Source: an uncultured Flavobacteriaceae bacterium (GTDB lineage Bacteria > Bacteroidota > Bacteroidia > Flavobacteriales > Flavobacteriaceae). Taken from it: a stretch of DNA of 64,000 bases. Location: NCBI GenBank assembly GCA_947495135.1, contig CANLXN010000004.1, positions 124,001 to 188,000 on the forward strand. Direction: 5' to 3'. The notes under the pieces are model-generated. The model was given only the letters and a program-made list of their open reading frames with translations, was not told where the DNA came from and searched no databases. Below, one piece after another: positions 54,730-63,711 of this stretch (the stretch's first letter is position 1; each line of letters opens with the position of its first letter). Both the position numbers and the translations under genes were made by a program.

Positions 54730-55203
54730 TTAGTTTTGCACAACCTCAAAGTCTTTAACCAGGTCACCCTCATCGAGATAAATCTCTAAACTCACAGGGT
54801 CCATGAGAGTCCAACCAACTTGGTAAAAAATAGTAGGTGTCATGATGCCATTAGTTTCGTACCAATTATTCAAATCCTCTATTAACCTATTCTGATCTTC
54901 TCTATTTCTCTCTAAGATATTATTCATGCTTAATGAATCGGGAAGTTTCCTACCTTTAATTAGTACATTCTTCATTTGCGTTCGGGTTGGTTCACCTAAT
55001 AGGTCAATAACCTCAGATTTCCTCATTCCTATTTTCAAATAATTCGTGGTTAAGTCTGAAGTCATTTCCATTCTGGGGTTGTTCTTCGTAAGAATATTAT
55101 TATTGGGTTCTTGCAACCAAACTTCTTGATTAAATTCACTTTGGCAAGACGCAAAAAACGATGAGAATAGAAAAATAAAAGTGAGTGTTTTTAATATTTT
55201 CAT
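54730..55203 (-). CDS. Lipoprotein with BamE/SmpA-like segment
   Basis: The 157-residue protein starts at ATG 55203 (MKILKTLTFIFLFSSFFASC, lipobox); the track start at 55215 is TTG. The segment LKIGMRKSEVIDLLGEPTR resembles the BamE/SmpA motif. It probably sits at the outer membrane, but the rest is unlike BamE so the role is open. Same strand as the next lipoprotein. Confidence 0.6.
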   Translation of the reverse strand: MKILKTLTFIFLFSSFFASCQSEFNQEVWLQEPNNNILTKNNPRMEMTSDLTTNYLKIGMRKSEVIDLLGEPTRTQMKNVLIKGRKLPDSLSMNNILERNREDQNRLIEDLNNWYETNGIMTPTIFYQVGWTLMDPVSLEIYLDEGDLVKDFEVVQN

Positions 55204-55380
55204 GGTAGGTTTCAACTACATATAAAGTGGTCTTATTCTTATCCCAACAATGGTATTCACCGAACTACTTCGAAATTTTCAGTAACTTAGTTCTAACACA
55301 GCTACGCTATAGAAAACCGTTGTAAGAAATTCAAAACAGTCATCGCTCTGCCAAAGTTACCAATCATTAGAAAATAAGCC

Positions 55381-56397
55381 ATGAACAAAACCGTAAACTT
55401 GCAAAAGAACTTCATCATATTTGGGATCCCCTTGCTCATTATGGGGCTTATGGTACTTATTGCGCAGTCTGCGTTGTTTCAAAATAATGCTGAGAACTTA
55501 GCCATCGGAATTACAGTCGATCTGTTGTTTACCGTTCCGCTCGTTTACTTTTTACTTATTCGAAAAACAACGATCCCAAAGACCACGGTGGTCCCATTTT
55601 TAATTTTGGGAATTGTTATTTGCTCTCTGATACTTCCTGCTGAAAATCAACAATACCTCGCTCTTTTTAAAACCTACGTTTTGCCAATTGTTGAGTTATC
55701 TGTTTTAGCATATGTTGTTTACAATGTTAGAAAAGCAATAAAATCGTATCGACTAAAAGGTAGTCTTTCGGTTGATTTTTTTACCACTCTAAAAAACACC
55801 TGTTCTGAAATACTGCCTAAAAACGCAGTGATTCCAGTAGTTACTGAAATTGCTGTTTTCTACTATGGCTTTATCTATTGGAAAAAACGTGAATTAAAAG
55901 ACAATGAATTCTCCTACCACAAGGATAGTGGAACAACCGCGCTCTTGGCGGCAATTATATTTGTAGTTGCTATAGAAACTGTTGTAGCCCATATACTGCT
56001 TGCAAAGTGGAGCGGTATTGCTGCTTGGGCATTTACTTCTTTAAGTATTTATTCTGGCTTTCAGCTTTTCGGGTTTTTAAAATCGATGCTAAAAAGGCCT
56101 ATCTCCATCGAGAAGGACCAACTAGTACTTCGCTACGGAATTATGAGCGAAGCGGTCATTGATTTTGAAAACATTGAAAACATCGAAATTTCGTCCAAGG
56201 AGTTAGAACTGGATAAAGAAACACGTAAACTATCATTTCTGGGCAATTTAGAGGGTCACAATGTTATTATTCGTGTAAAAGCAATAAACACCATTACGCG
56301 GCTTTACGGGACAAAAAGGACGTTCAAAACCATAGTGCTTCATGTGGACGATAAAGCTGAATTTAAGCGCCGTATGGATGCTGTGATGTTGCAGTAG
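55381..56397 (+). CDS. Polytopic membrane protein with PH-like tail
   Basis: The 338-residue protein has about seven spans (FIIFGIPLLIMGLMVLIAQSALF, IGITVDLLFTVPLVYFLLI, VVPFLILGIVICSLILPA, TYVLPIVELSVLAYVVYNV, ALLAAIIFVVAIETVVAHIL) and a soluble C-terminal domain (LVLRYGIMSEAVIDFENIENIEISS) that looks like a bacterial PH domain. No named family is recognised. The ATG is preceded by a GTTGTAAG-type intergenic stretch but no clear promoter. Confidence 0.65.
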   Translation: MNKTVNLQKNFIIFGIPLLIMGLMVLIAQSALFQNNAENLAIGITVDLLFTVPLVYFLLIRKTTIPKTTVVPFLILGIVICSLILPAENQQYLALFKTYVLPIVELSVLAYVVYNVRKAIKSYRLKGSLSVDFFTTLKNTCSEILPKNAVIPVVTEIAVFYYGFIYWKKRELKDNEFSYHKDSGTTALLAAIIFVVAIETVVAHILLAKWSGIAAWAFTSLSIYSGFQLFGFLKSMLKRPISIEKDQLVLRYGIMSEAVIDFENIENIEISSKELELDKETRKLSFLGNLEGHNVIIRVKAINTITRLYGTKRTFKTIVLHVDDKAEFKRRMDAVMLQ

Positions 56398-56732
56398 CTT
56401 TGTTGATTGAATATTTAAATATTCGAGAAGAGTAGAGAAATAACCACGATGGTCACTCCTCCTTATCGCCTTACTCTTTATTCTATAGCGATCTCCGCAT
56501 TAGCGATAGTAGTGAAAATCCCGCAGTCGCCAAAGGCGGGGAGGAATTGCAGCGAATAGCGCGGTCGTGCAGTTATCTGCAAGCATGAAAGATAACTGCA
56601 TGAAATGCCCAAAGCATGACACGCTCAATACGCAACTTTCAATGCTCAATATTTGAAAACAATTGCGGACAAAACAAAAAAAGAGCGGGACTAGCCCGCT
56701 CTTCTCTTAATAATATCAATATAGGAAGGAGA
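56398..56732. other. 335-base gap with hairpins and a terminator
   Basis: No gene is called. Two stems are visible: CCCGC/GCGGG at 56520-56540 and a perfect 11-base stem TGCAGTTATCT/AGATAACTGCA at 56568-56600 with an 11-base loop. The terminator for the minus-strand T9SS gene lies at 56675-56703. Confidence 0.5.
56675..56703 (-). terminator. Terminator for the T9SS gene at 56733
   Basis: On the minus strand AAGAGCGGG and CCCGCTCTT form a 9-base stem with a five-base loop, then a T run. It lies 30 bases past the stop at 56733. Confidence 0.9.
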
Positions 56733-59657
56733 TTATCTTACGATAAGCTTCTTAGTCTGTCCTGCTTGGTCGTTACCAACTCTTACAAGGTAGATTCCTT
56801 TAGCAACATACGATAAATCAAGATCGTAGTTGTAAGCACCATTATTGTTCTCTAAACGAGAATTGAAAATTTGCTGTCCAAGAATGTTGTGAACAGTTAA
56901 TTCTAATTTCTCTGTGTATAAAGAAGAAGTTAAAGTAATATCGAAGTTATTATTTCCTTCGTCAACGATTGTTAAGGCATTTTCACCTAAGATATCATTG
57001 ATTCCAAGAGCTCCAATATTTGCAGTATAATCTTCTGTCTCACCGTACTGAGTTTCCTCACAAGCATCTGTTGGAACAGGTCCGTTCCAGTTAGTCTTAG
57101 CACGCATTAAGTGTGGCCCTAAAGCTACACCTGCAGGAATTACAAGATCAAAAGTTTCTGTGTAACTACCGCCAGCTTGACCGTCTGCGATTTCAAAGTT
57201 ATCAACTACAATTTCGTCTGCAGTTAAATCGAAGTCATCATTAAAGTCAATCCAAACAGTTACAAACTGATCTCCGTATCCAGTAGTTACTGTAAGATCG
57301 TAAGTAGTATCTGGCTCCATTACTGCTACCAAGTTTGTGAAATCTGCATATCCTTCGCAAGCAGATGGGTTGTTGATGTCTGTAACAGAGAATAATTGGA
57401 ATCCGTCACCAAAAGAACAGTCACCAGTTGGTTGGCAATTTGCATTGGTAATGGTAACAGCAATCTCATCGTTAGAAGTATCACTGTCTCCCGTTAAAGA
57501 AGTAGTAGCACTCAAATCATACGTTCCAAGTGCAGAAAAATCTCCAGTTGCAGTAAAGTCGTATGAAACACTAGTGTTTCCTGGAAGTGGCCCAGCAACA
57601 GTTTCTGTTACTACCGTTCCATCAAGATCGTAAGATACATCGAAGTTAGACTGCTCTGCACCACCAAAGTTATTGATCGTTACAGTAATTACTTCAGCAG
57701 CTCCAAGTCCTACACCAGATACTGGAGCAGTGATTTCAGTTACACCGATATCGTTTGGCTGTAAGTGAGTAACCTCAACAGTAACACAGTCGTTTCCATT
57801 GTCTTCATCACCAGATAGGTTGGTACAAATTTCGAAAGAATACGTTTGTCCAACAGTTGAAAGATCTGCCTGTGTTGCAAAAGTATAGGTTGCAGACTCA
57901 GAAGAGTTTACTGTTCCTGCAAATGTTTCAGTTACGGTAGTACCTCCATCGATGGTATAAGAAACGTCGAATCCAGAGGCAGCATTTTCACCGAAGTTGA
58001 AAACAGTGATTGTTACGTCTTCTGTAGCTGTTAATGTTCCCGTCTCAGGAGCGTCAAGAGCAACTGCTCCAGTGTCGTCTGCAAAGTTAGGTGCAATTTG
58101 GAATACTCCAACTACATCTGCTCTTCCATTTGTTGGGCTCATGTATTCGTTGATGAACCAGAATGTTTTATCATTATTTGGATCAATATCAATTTTACTG
58201 TAATCACCGTAACGCAATCCTGGGATGTTATTTCCACCTTGAGCGATCAATTCTTCTGCGATTGTCATTGTGTTCAATGGATCGGCAGCAAAACGACCTG
58301 TGTAGTAAGACGAAACTTGTATTGGGTTTGGATCGTTTGGATCTATGGTCATACCTGAGTATCCCATTCCAATGTTTCCTTGACTATCCATCATCATGGA
58401 TGCATGCCAAGCGTGCTTGTCTCCTGGAGCTTCATAAGTTCCTTCTTGGAATACTGTCCATGGCTGTCCGTCTGCACTCTGACGAATTTCGAACCAACGT
58501 ACAGCTGCTCTTTCGCCTCCAGTAGCATCGGTATCAACAACGAAGTTGAAGATTCCAGAGTTATGTCCTCCAAATTTTCTAAACTGTGCTTGGTTCATAA
58601 TTGTTGCTTGTAAAGCATCAATTGGAGTACCACCACCTGGCTGAGTTAAGTTAGAGAAACTACCACCATCAAATACAGATATAAATGGAGTTGCAGGAAG
58701 TTCAACCGGAGTAGACATTGTAGAGTTAGCTGGCGTAGCGAAATCAACATCTAACGTCCATAATTTAACGTGATCTGTTGTTACACCGGCCCATGCATCA
58801 TCTTGTAAGTATACAATTGGCACACCTCCAGCAGCTGGAAGGTTATCATCGGTTACGTTTAAAACTTGTGGGCTATAAAAACCACTAGTAGAAATTCCAG
58901 GAAGGTTAAATCCTTGAATACTTGCACCAGCATCACCTGCTATCATAGCAGCTCTATCCATTGCCCAAACTTTGTTTGCTCCAGACGTGTTGTCTGTTAA
59001 GTAATATCCATCACTCCAAGCAGATAATTTTTGGTAGTCATTAATTTGTGGAATATTGTATACATTCCATCCAGTAGCTAATGGATCTGTACTTGTTCCA
59101 TCAGAAATTGCAACCTGAGCTCCTCCACCTAAGAAAGAAACTACCCATCTTTCAGCCGCTTGGTCAAAAGAAACTGTTAAGTCACAACATCCACCACTTG
59201 GGAAAATTGATGGGTTTGGAGGCATTTGACCAGATAAAGCCACCCCGTCTTTATCGTAAATGATAAATCCAGTGTTAAAAACCACAAATACGTGATCTGG
59301 ACCAACTGCGATTGCTGGATCTGTTGGTTGAGAATTTGAAGTAGCCGCGTCAAATACTAAGATAGGAGCTTTTCCAGCTAACTTCTGAGACATATCACTC
59401 TTGTTTCTAGAGAAATAATCATCTTGCGTTTGAGGATCTTTACCAGGTACAACCTTAGCTCTAGTAGATCTGCCATCTTGGGCTTCTTTGTTGCTATCAA
59501 CCCATTGTGGAATCTCTCCCATTCTTGAGTTAATTGAGGTCACGTGGGTCTTTGTAATCTCACCTACATAATAAGGTGCAGTACCCTCGTTTTCTTGAGC
59601 TGTCATCCCTAGACTGAATAAGAATAGAAGAGACAGAAATGCGTACGTTAATTTCAT
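56733..59657 (-). CDS. T9SS cargo protein with CARDB and GEVED domains
   Basis: The 974-residue protein begins at ATG 59657 (MKLTYAFLSLLFLFSLGMTAQ); the track start at 59708 adds 17 residues. A large N-terminal region with propeller-like text (QPTDPAIAVGPDHVFVVFNTGF) is followed by two CARDB-type domains (VTITVFNFGENAASGFDVSY, ITVTINNFGGAEQSNFDVSYDL), a GEVED-type domain (YDLTVTTGYGDQFVTVWIDFNDDFDLTADE) and a T9SS type A sorting domain (LELTVHNILGQQIFNSRLENN ... KLIVR). A surface or secreted protein, probably adhesive or matrix-linked (inference). Ends at a clear terminator. Confidence 0.88.
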   Translation of the reverse strand: MKLTYAFLSLLFLFSLGMTAQENEGTAPYYVGEITKTHVTSINSRMGEIPQWVDSNKEAQDGRSTRAKVVPGKDPQTQDDYFSRNKSDMSQKLAGKAPILVFDAATSNSQPTDPAIAVGPDHVFVVFNTGFIIYDKDGVALSGQMPPNPSIFPSGGCCDLTVSFDQAAERWVVSFLGGGAQVAISDGTSTDPLATGWNVYNIPQINDYQKLSAWSDGYYLTDNTSGANKVWAMDRAAMIAGDAGASIQGFNLPGISTSGFYSPQVLNVTDDNLPAAGGVPIVYLQDDAWAGVTTDHVKLWTLDVDFATPANSTMSTPVELPATPFISVFDGGSFSNLTQPGGGTPIDALQATIMNQAQFRKFGGHNSGIFNFVVDTDATGGERAAVRWFEIRQSADGQPWTVFQEGTYEAPGDKHAWHASMMMDSQGNIGMGYSGMTIDPNDPNPIQVSSYYTGRFAADPLNTMTIAEELIAQGGNNIPGLRYGDYSKIDIDPNNDKTFWFINEYMSPTNGRADVVGVFQIAPNFADDTGAVALDAPETGTLTATEDVTITVFNFGENAASGFDVSYTIDGGTTVTETFAGTVNSSESATYTFATQADLSTVGQTYSFEICTNLSGDEDNGNDCVTVEVTHLQPNDIGVTEITAPVSGVGLGAAEVITVTINNFGGAEQSNFDVSYDLDGTVVTETVAGPLPGNTSVSYDFTATGDFSALGTYDLSATTSLTGDSDTSNDEIAVTITNANCQPTGDCSFGDGFQLFSVTDINNPSACEGYADFTNLVAVMEPDTTYDLTVTTGYGDQFVTVWIDFNDDFDLTADEIVVDNFEIADGQAGGSYTETFDLVIPAGVALGPHLMRAKTNWNGPVPTDACEETQYGETEDYTANIGALGINDILGENALTIVDEGNNNFDITLTSSLYTEKLELTVHNILGQQIFNSRLENNNGAYNYDLDLSYVAKGIYLVRVGNDQAGQTKKLIVR

Positions 59658-59911
59658 TTCGACAAATTTTTTAGTTAAATTTTTATGAGGCTTTAAAAAT
59701 ACTACCATTTATTTAAAAATCCATCAATATTTCTAAATATTTAATGAATATTAAGTAATTGCATTTCAGGTACTTATGATCTTTACTCCTATTGAATCAA
59801 TAGGCTTTCTAGGGGGTAATTTTGCATATTTCGAGTATATTAGATGTATAATTTCTGTGCAAACGGCACATTTATTGTAATTTAAACAACAAACCACATA
59901 AATTGGCTCTT

Positions 59912-60277
59912 ATGAAACTATTTAAATTATCAATTATCCTTACCACTGTTGTATTGTTTGCCTCTTGTTCTTCGAAAAAGAACACGGCGAATGCAGCTAA
60001 AGAAACCTCTGAAATGAGCATGGAAGCAAAAAAAATGACCGAAAACGGTTTTAAAATGGGTACTATCATTGCCTCAAAAAAAGAAGGCGACTGCCCTTAT
60101 ATGATTGAAGTACAAGGAGAAACAGAGTCATATTTTCTAGACCCGATGAACATAGACGAATCCTTCAAAAAAAATGGCGAAAAAATATGGTTTACCTATA
60201 GTCCATTACGCAGAATGAATCGTTGTGTGAAAGCGAATCCTGTTAATATTATAGAAATGAAAAAAAGAGAGGGATAG
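59912..60277 (+). CDS. Small lipoprotein, unknown
   Basis: The 121-residue protein starts at ATG 59912 (MKLFKLSIILTTVVLFASC, lipobox). An alanine/glutamate-rich helix (TANAAKETSEMSMEAKKM) is followed by a compact domain with two Cys (KKEGDCPYMIEV, MNRCVKANP). The family is not recognised, but the clean signal and terminator make it a real gene. The track start at 59903 (TTG) adds three residues. Confidence 0.7.
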   Translation: MKLFKLSIILTTVVLFASCSSKKNTANAAKETSEMSMEAKKMTENGFKMGTIIASKKEGDCPYMIEVQGETESYFLDPMNIDESFKKNGEKIWFTYSPLRRMNRCVKANPVNIIEMKKREG

Positions 60278-60288
60278 ACCTCTCTTTT
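60263..60288 (+). terminator. Terminator overlapping the small lipoprotein stop
   Basis: AAAAGAGAGG and CCTCTCTTTT form a perfect 10-base stem with a six-base loop that contains the TAG stop codon. A few T and A follow. Confidence 0.7.
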
Positions 60289-60301
60289 AATTAAATCATA
60301 G

Positions 60302-60337
60302 AAGCATCCTTTTAAGCTTAAAAGGATGCTTTTTTAT
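60302..60337. terminator. Thirty-base perfect palindrome before the glyS stop
   Basis: AAGCATCCTTTTAAG and CTTAAAAGGATGCTT meet without a loop at AAGCTT, so 60302-60331 is a perfect palindrome. Six or more T follow on the plus strand. It is shared by the convergent lipoprotein and glyS genes and is probably a bidirectional terminator. Confidence 0.65.
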
Positions 60338-61869
60338 GATAACCAGTCTTTGTAAGATATACTGATTTTTAGTTTTTCTGAAATTTCAGAGATCGCAATT
60401 CGCTCTTGTTTCATTGTATCTCTATAACGAATTGTAACCGTTTGATCTTCCTTCGTTTGATGATCTACTGTTATACAAAAAGGTGTTCCAGCAGCATCCT
60501 GTCTGCGATAACGCCTACCAACAGCATCTTTCTCATCATAAATTACATTGTAATCCCATTTTAGTGTTTCCACAATGTCATGAGCGATTTCTTGCAACCC
60601 ATCCTTTTTTACAAGTGGAAAGATTGCGGCTTTTACCGGTGCCAAAATAGATGGCAACTTGAGTACAGTTCTGGTGCTTCCATCTTCCAAAGACTCTTCT
60701 TGTAACGAATGGCTTAATACTGCCAAAAACATACGGTCTAAACCTATGGAAGTTTCAACTACATAAGGGGTGTAGTTCTCGTTGATTTCCGGATCAAAGA
60801 ATTTTAGCTTCTTCCCACTAAATTCTTCATGAGCCTTTAAATCAAAATCGGTTCTAGAGTGTATTCCTTCTAGTTCTTTAAAGCCAAATGGGAAATTAAA
60901 TTCTATATCTGCAGCAGCATTGGCATAATGGGCTAGTTTTTCATGGTCATGAAAGCGGTAGTTCTCGTCTCCCATACCTAAAGACAAATGCCAGTTTAAA
61001 CGAGTTTCCTTCCAGTAATTATACCACTTCATTTCCTCTCCAGGGCGAACAAAAAATTGCATCTCCATTTGTTCAAACTCCCTCATTCTAAAAATGAACT
61101 GCCTAGCGACAATCTCGTTTCTAAAGGCCTTTCCAGTTTGAGCAATTCCAAACGGTATTTTCATACGTCCCGATTTTTGCACATTCAGGAAATTCACAAA
61201 GATTCCTTGAGCCGTTTCTGGACGCAGATATAAATCGGTTGCACTCTCTGCGGAGGCTCCCAATTTGGTTCCAAACATAAGGTTGAACTGCTTTACGTCT
61301 GTCCAATTCTTAGATCCACTCTCTGGACAGGCAATTCCAAGTTCTTCAATAAGTGCCTTAACATCTGCTAAATCCTCTTTTTCTAATGAAGTATTTAGTC
61401 TTTTTAATGCAGCCTCTTTATCGGCTAAGTACTTTACAACCCTTGGATTGGTGGATACAAACTGTGCCTCGTCAAAAGATTCCCCAAATCGCTTCTTAGC
61501 TTTGGCTACTTCCTTTTGGGCTTTGATATTGAGCTTTTCAGCATAATCCTCTACCAACACATCTGCTCGGTATCTTTTTTTAGAATCTTTATTATCGATT
61601 AAAGGGTCGCTAAAAGCATCCACATGACCAGAAGCCTTCCAAGTGGTAGGATGCATCAGTATAGCAGCGTCTAATCCTACAATGTTTTGATGCATATAAA
61701 CCATGCTACGCCACCAATATTCCCGTATATTTTTTTTAAGTTCAACACCGTTTTGCGCATAATCGTATACCGCGCTCAAACCATCGTATATTTCACTTGA
61801 TTGAAAAATGTATCCGTACTCTTTTGAGTGTGATACTACCTTTTTGAAATGATCTTCCATATTTGCCAT
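60334..61869 (-). CDS. glyS: Glycyl-tRNA synthetase
   Basis: GlyRS charges tRNA-Gly. The 511-residue protein starts at ATG 61869 (MANMEDHFKKVVSHSKEYGYIFQSSEIYDGL). Motif 2 (FRNEIVARQFIFRMREFEQMEMQFFVRPGE) and motif 3 (YVVETSIGLDRMFLAVL) are visible, with the anticodon-binding domain at the end (LPSILAPVKAAIFPLVKKDGLQEIAHDIV). This is the alpha2 (class II, eukaryote/Thermus-type) form, so it is the single-chain enzyme and not the GlyQ/GlyS pair. The track start at 61893 adds eight residues. Confidence 0.95.
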   Translation of the reverse strand: MANMEDHFKKVVSHSKEYGYIFQSSEIYDGLSAVYDYAQNGVELKKNIREYWWRSMVYMHQNIVGLDAAILMHPTTWKASGHVDAFSDPLIDNKDSKKRYRADVLVEDYAEKLNIKAQKEVAKAKKRFGESFDEAQFVSTNPRVVKYLADKEAALKRLNTSLEKEDLADVKALIEELGIACPESGSKNWTDVKQFNLMFGTKLGASAESATDLYLRPETAQGIFVNFLNVQKSGRMKIPFGIAQTGKAFRNEIVARQFIFRMREFEQMEMQFFVRPGEEMKWYNYWKETRLNWHLSLGMGDENYRFHDHEKLAHYANAAADIEFNFPFGFKELEGIHSRTDFDLKAHEEFSGKKLKFFDPEINENYTPYVVETSIGLDRMFLAVLSHSLQEESLEDGSTRTVLKLPSILAPVKAAIFPLVKKDGLQEIAHDIVETLKWDYNVIYDEKDAVGRRYRRQDAAGTPFCITVDHQTKEDQTVTIRYRDTMKQERIAISEISEKLKISISYKDWLS

Positions 61870-61880
61870 GCGCAAAAATA

Positions 61881-61912
61881 AAAAAACCGCCACGATAACA
61901 TCGCAGCGGTTT
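61881..61912 (-). terminator. Terminator for the coiled-coil membrane protein gene
   Basis: On the minus strand AAACCGC and GCGGTTT form a stem, with an inner GCGAT/CGT partial pair, followed by T. It lies 50 bases past the stop at 61964 and just before glyS, so it separates the two genes. Confidence 0.75.
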
Positions 61913-61963
61913 CAACTTTTTTATAAAACAGGTTAAAGTAAGCTCAAAAGAGCACTTTAACTG

Positions 61964-62845
61964 CTATTTAAGTGTCATTGTTGTAGTGGCAACTTGCAAT
62001 GGGCCGTCGAATATGTTAATGGTATAACGTCCTTCCACTAAATCTTCTTCCGAAGCATTCACCAGCACACACACGTCAAGTTCTTCTTGCTCATAAAATA
62101 CCACCGTAGAAGCACTATATTCTACAGATCCAGTTTCAAATTGCATGGTAGCTTTATCTCCCATAAGGGTATTCTTCGGATTAAGAACTTGCACATAGAT
62201 GGTTCTATCACCCTTATCTGCAATGATGTTGGGCGCCAATGTGAAACAAGCTCTCACCTTATCTGCTCTGCTAGATCTACGGGTGTCTACTACTTTACCA
62301 CTGTTGCGAACAATAACAGCATCTCCTCTTAAATCGGTCGCTTTTACTACAGATCCTTTCTTAATAGTCTCGGCCATAGCAATATTTTCGGTACTCACCG
62401 AATCCACAACTCGAATTGTTTCTGTTAGTATAGTATTGGTACTATCTCTTTCCATTGCAAGTAATTGGTTCGCATTTACCAAACTATCTGCTCTTTTGAA
62501 AAGGGCTACACGCTCATTCTTTAGTTTTCCAATTTCAATTTTATATCGTCTAATTAGATCAATATTAGCATCTGCTGCTTTCACTGAGTCTAGTAAAACA
62601 GTAATTCGCTCTCTTGCTGATAATAAATCTTTGTCTTTGAGCTCATTTTCCTGAATTATCTCATCATAATTAACAATAAGATCTTGCAATTCGCCTTCGA
62701 TCTCACTTTTTTGTTTCTCAAGTCCGATTACCGTATTTTTACTATCGTTGTATAGGGATACTGTGTACACGCCTAAGGCGATTAACATAGCGGATAGTAA
62801 TCCGATAAGAACTTTAAACTTGGTATTACCGTTTTCGTTACTCAT
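61964..62845 (-). CDS. Single-span coiled-coil protein, unknown
   Basis: The 293-residue protein has an N-terminal span (FKVLIGLLSAMLIALGVYTVSLY), a long coiled coil to about 150 (KQKSEIEGELQDLIVNYDEIIQENELKDKDLLSARERI) and a beta-rich C-terminal domain (TDLRGDAVIVRNSGKVVDTRRSSRADKVRACFTLAPN). It is probably inner-membrane anchored with its tail in the periplasm. The family is not recognised, but the layout is seen widely in Bacteroidota. Confidence 0.7.
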   Translation of the reverse strand: MSNENGNTKFKVLIGLLSAMLIALGVYTVSLYNDSKNTVIGLEKQKSEIEGELQDLIVNYDEIIQENELKDKDLLSARERITVLLDSVKAADANIDLIRRYKIEIGKLKNERVALFKRADSLVNANQLLAMERDSTNTILTETIRVVDSVSTENIAMAETIKKGSVVKATDLRGDAVIVRNSGKVVDTRRSSRADKVRACFTLAPNIIADKGDRTIYVQVLNPKNTLMGDKATMQFETGSVEYSASTVVFYEQEELDVCVLVNASEEDLVEGRYTINIFDGPLQVATTTMTLK

Positions 62846-62934
62846 AACTTATGTATTTAGTATAGGTTTCTGAGACAAATATATATGAATCGAAAAATCT
62901 CAAACTATAATGAAATGGTAAAAAAAATTAAAAT

Positions 62935-63609
62935 ATGTTAAATGTCTTATTTCCAAATATTTGCAACGGCTGTAAAACTCCTTTGTTAAAGGCGGAACGA
63001 GTTATTTGCACCAAATGCAGGCATAATTTACCTCTTGCATGTCATCATAGAACGGGAAATCTAGGGATGAAAAACATATTTTACGGGCGATTTCCATTGG
63101 AAGAAGCAACTGCTCTTATACAATTTCAGAAAAAAGGAATTACCCAGGAGATTCTTCATAACTTAAAGTACAGAAAACAGCAATCTATTTCTAATTTCTT
63201 CGGAAAATGGCTTGGAAGTGAATTAGCTAATCACCCAGATTACAAAGAAGTGGAACTAGTTATTCCAGTACCACTTCACAAACATAAGCGCAAAATTAGA
63301 GGCTATAATCAGGTGAGCGGATTCGGAAAAGAAATTGCAGACGCTCTTCAAATTCCGTTTCGAGAAGATATTTTACTGAAAATTTCAGAAACCAATTCGC
63401 AAGTATTTAAAAAACGAATTAGCCGCATCGCCAGTGCTGCAGAAGAAAACCAAGTATTTTCATTACATCTTCCCAACGAAATTAGAAATAAACACATTCT
63501 ATTGGTAGACGATATTGTAACCACAGGAGCAACTTTAGAAAAATGTGCAAATAGATTGTTAGAAAATACAAATGCCAAGTTAAGTATTGCCACTATGGCC
63601 ATTGTTTAA
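62935..63609 (+). CDS. comF: ComF-family phosphoribosyltransferase-like protein
   Basis: The 224-residue protein has the N-terminal Cys pair of ComF (CNGC near 10-13, CTKC near 25-28) and the phosphoribosyl-binding motif HILLVDDIVTTGATLEKC near 186-203, with VIPVPLHKHKRKIRGYNQ before it. ComF proteins act in DNA uptake for competence, but in Bacteroidota the role is not firmly known. Divergent from the coiled-coil gene. Confidence 0.88.
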   Translation: MLNVLFPNICNGCKTPLLKAERVICTKCRHNLPLACHHRTGNLGMKNIFYGRFPLEEATALIQFQKKGITQEILHNLKYRKQQSISNFFGKWLGSELANHPDYKEVELVIPVPLHKHKRKIRGYNQVSGFGKEIADALQIPFREDILLKISETNSQVFKKRISRIASAAEENQVFSLHLPNEIRNKHILLVDDIVTTGATLEKCANRLLENTNAKLSIATMAIV

Positions 63610-63711
63610 TGTACATAAGATTGGCCTGCTGCAACAGCTATTATTTGGCGAATGATAAATCTATCCTAATAAGAATACCAAAGGCAAAAAAATCTTGCTA
63701 CTTTTGCTCTA

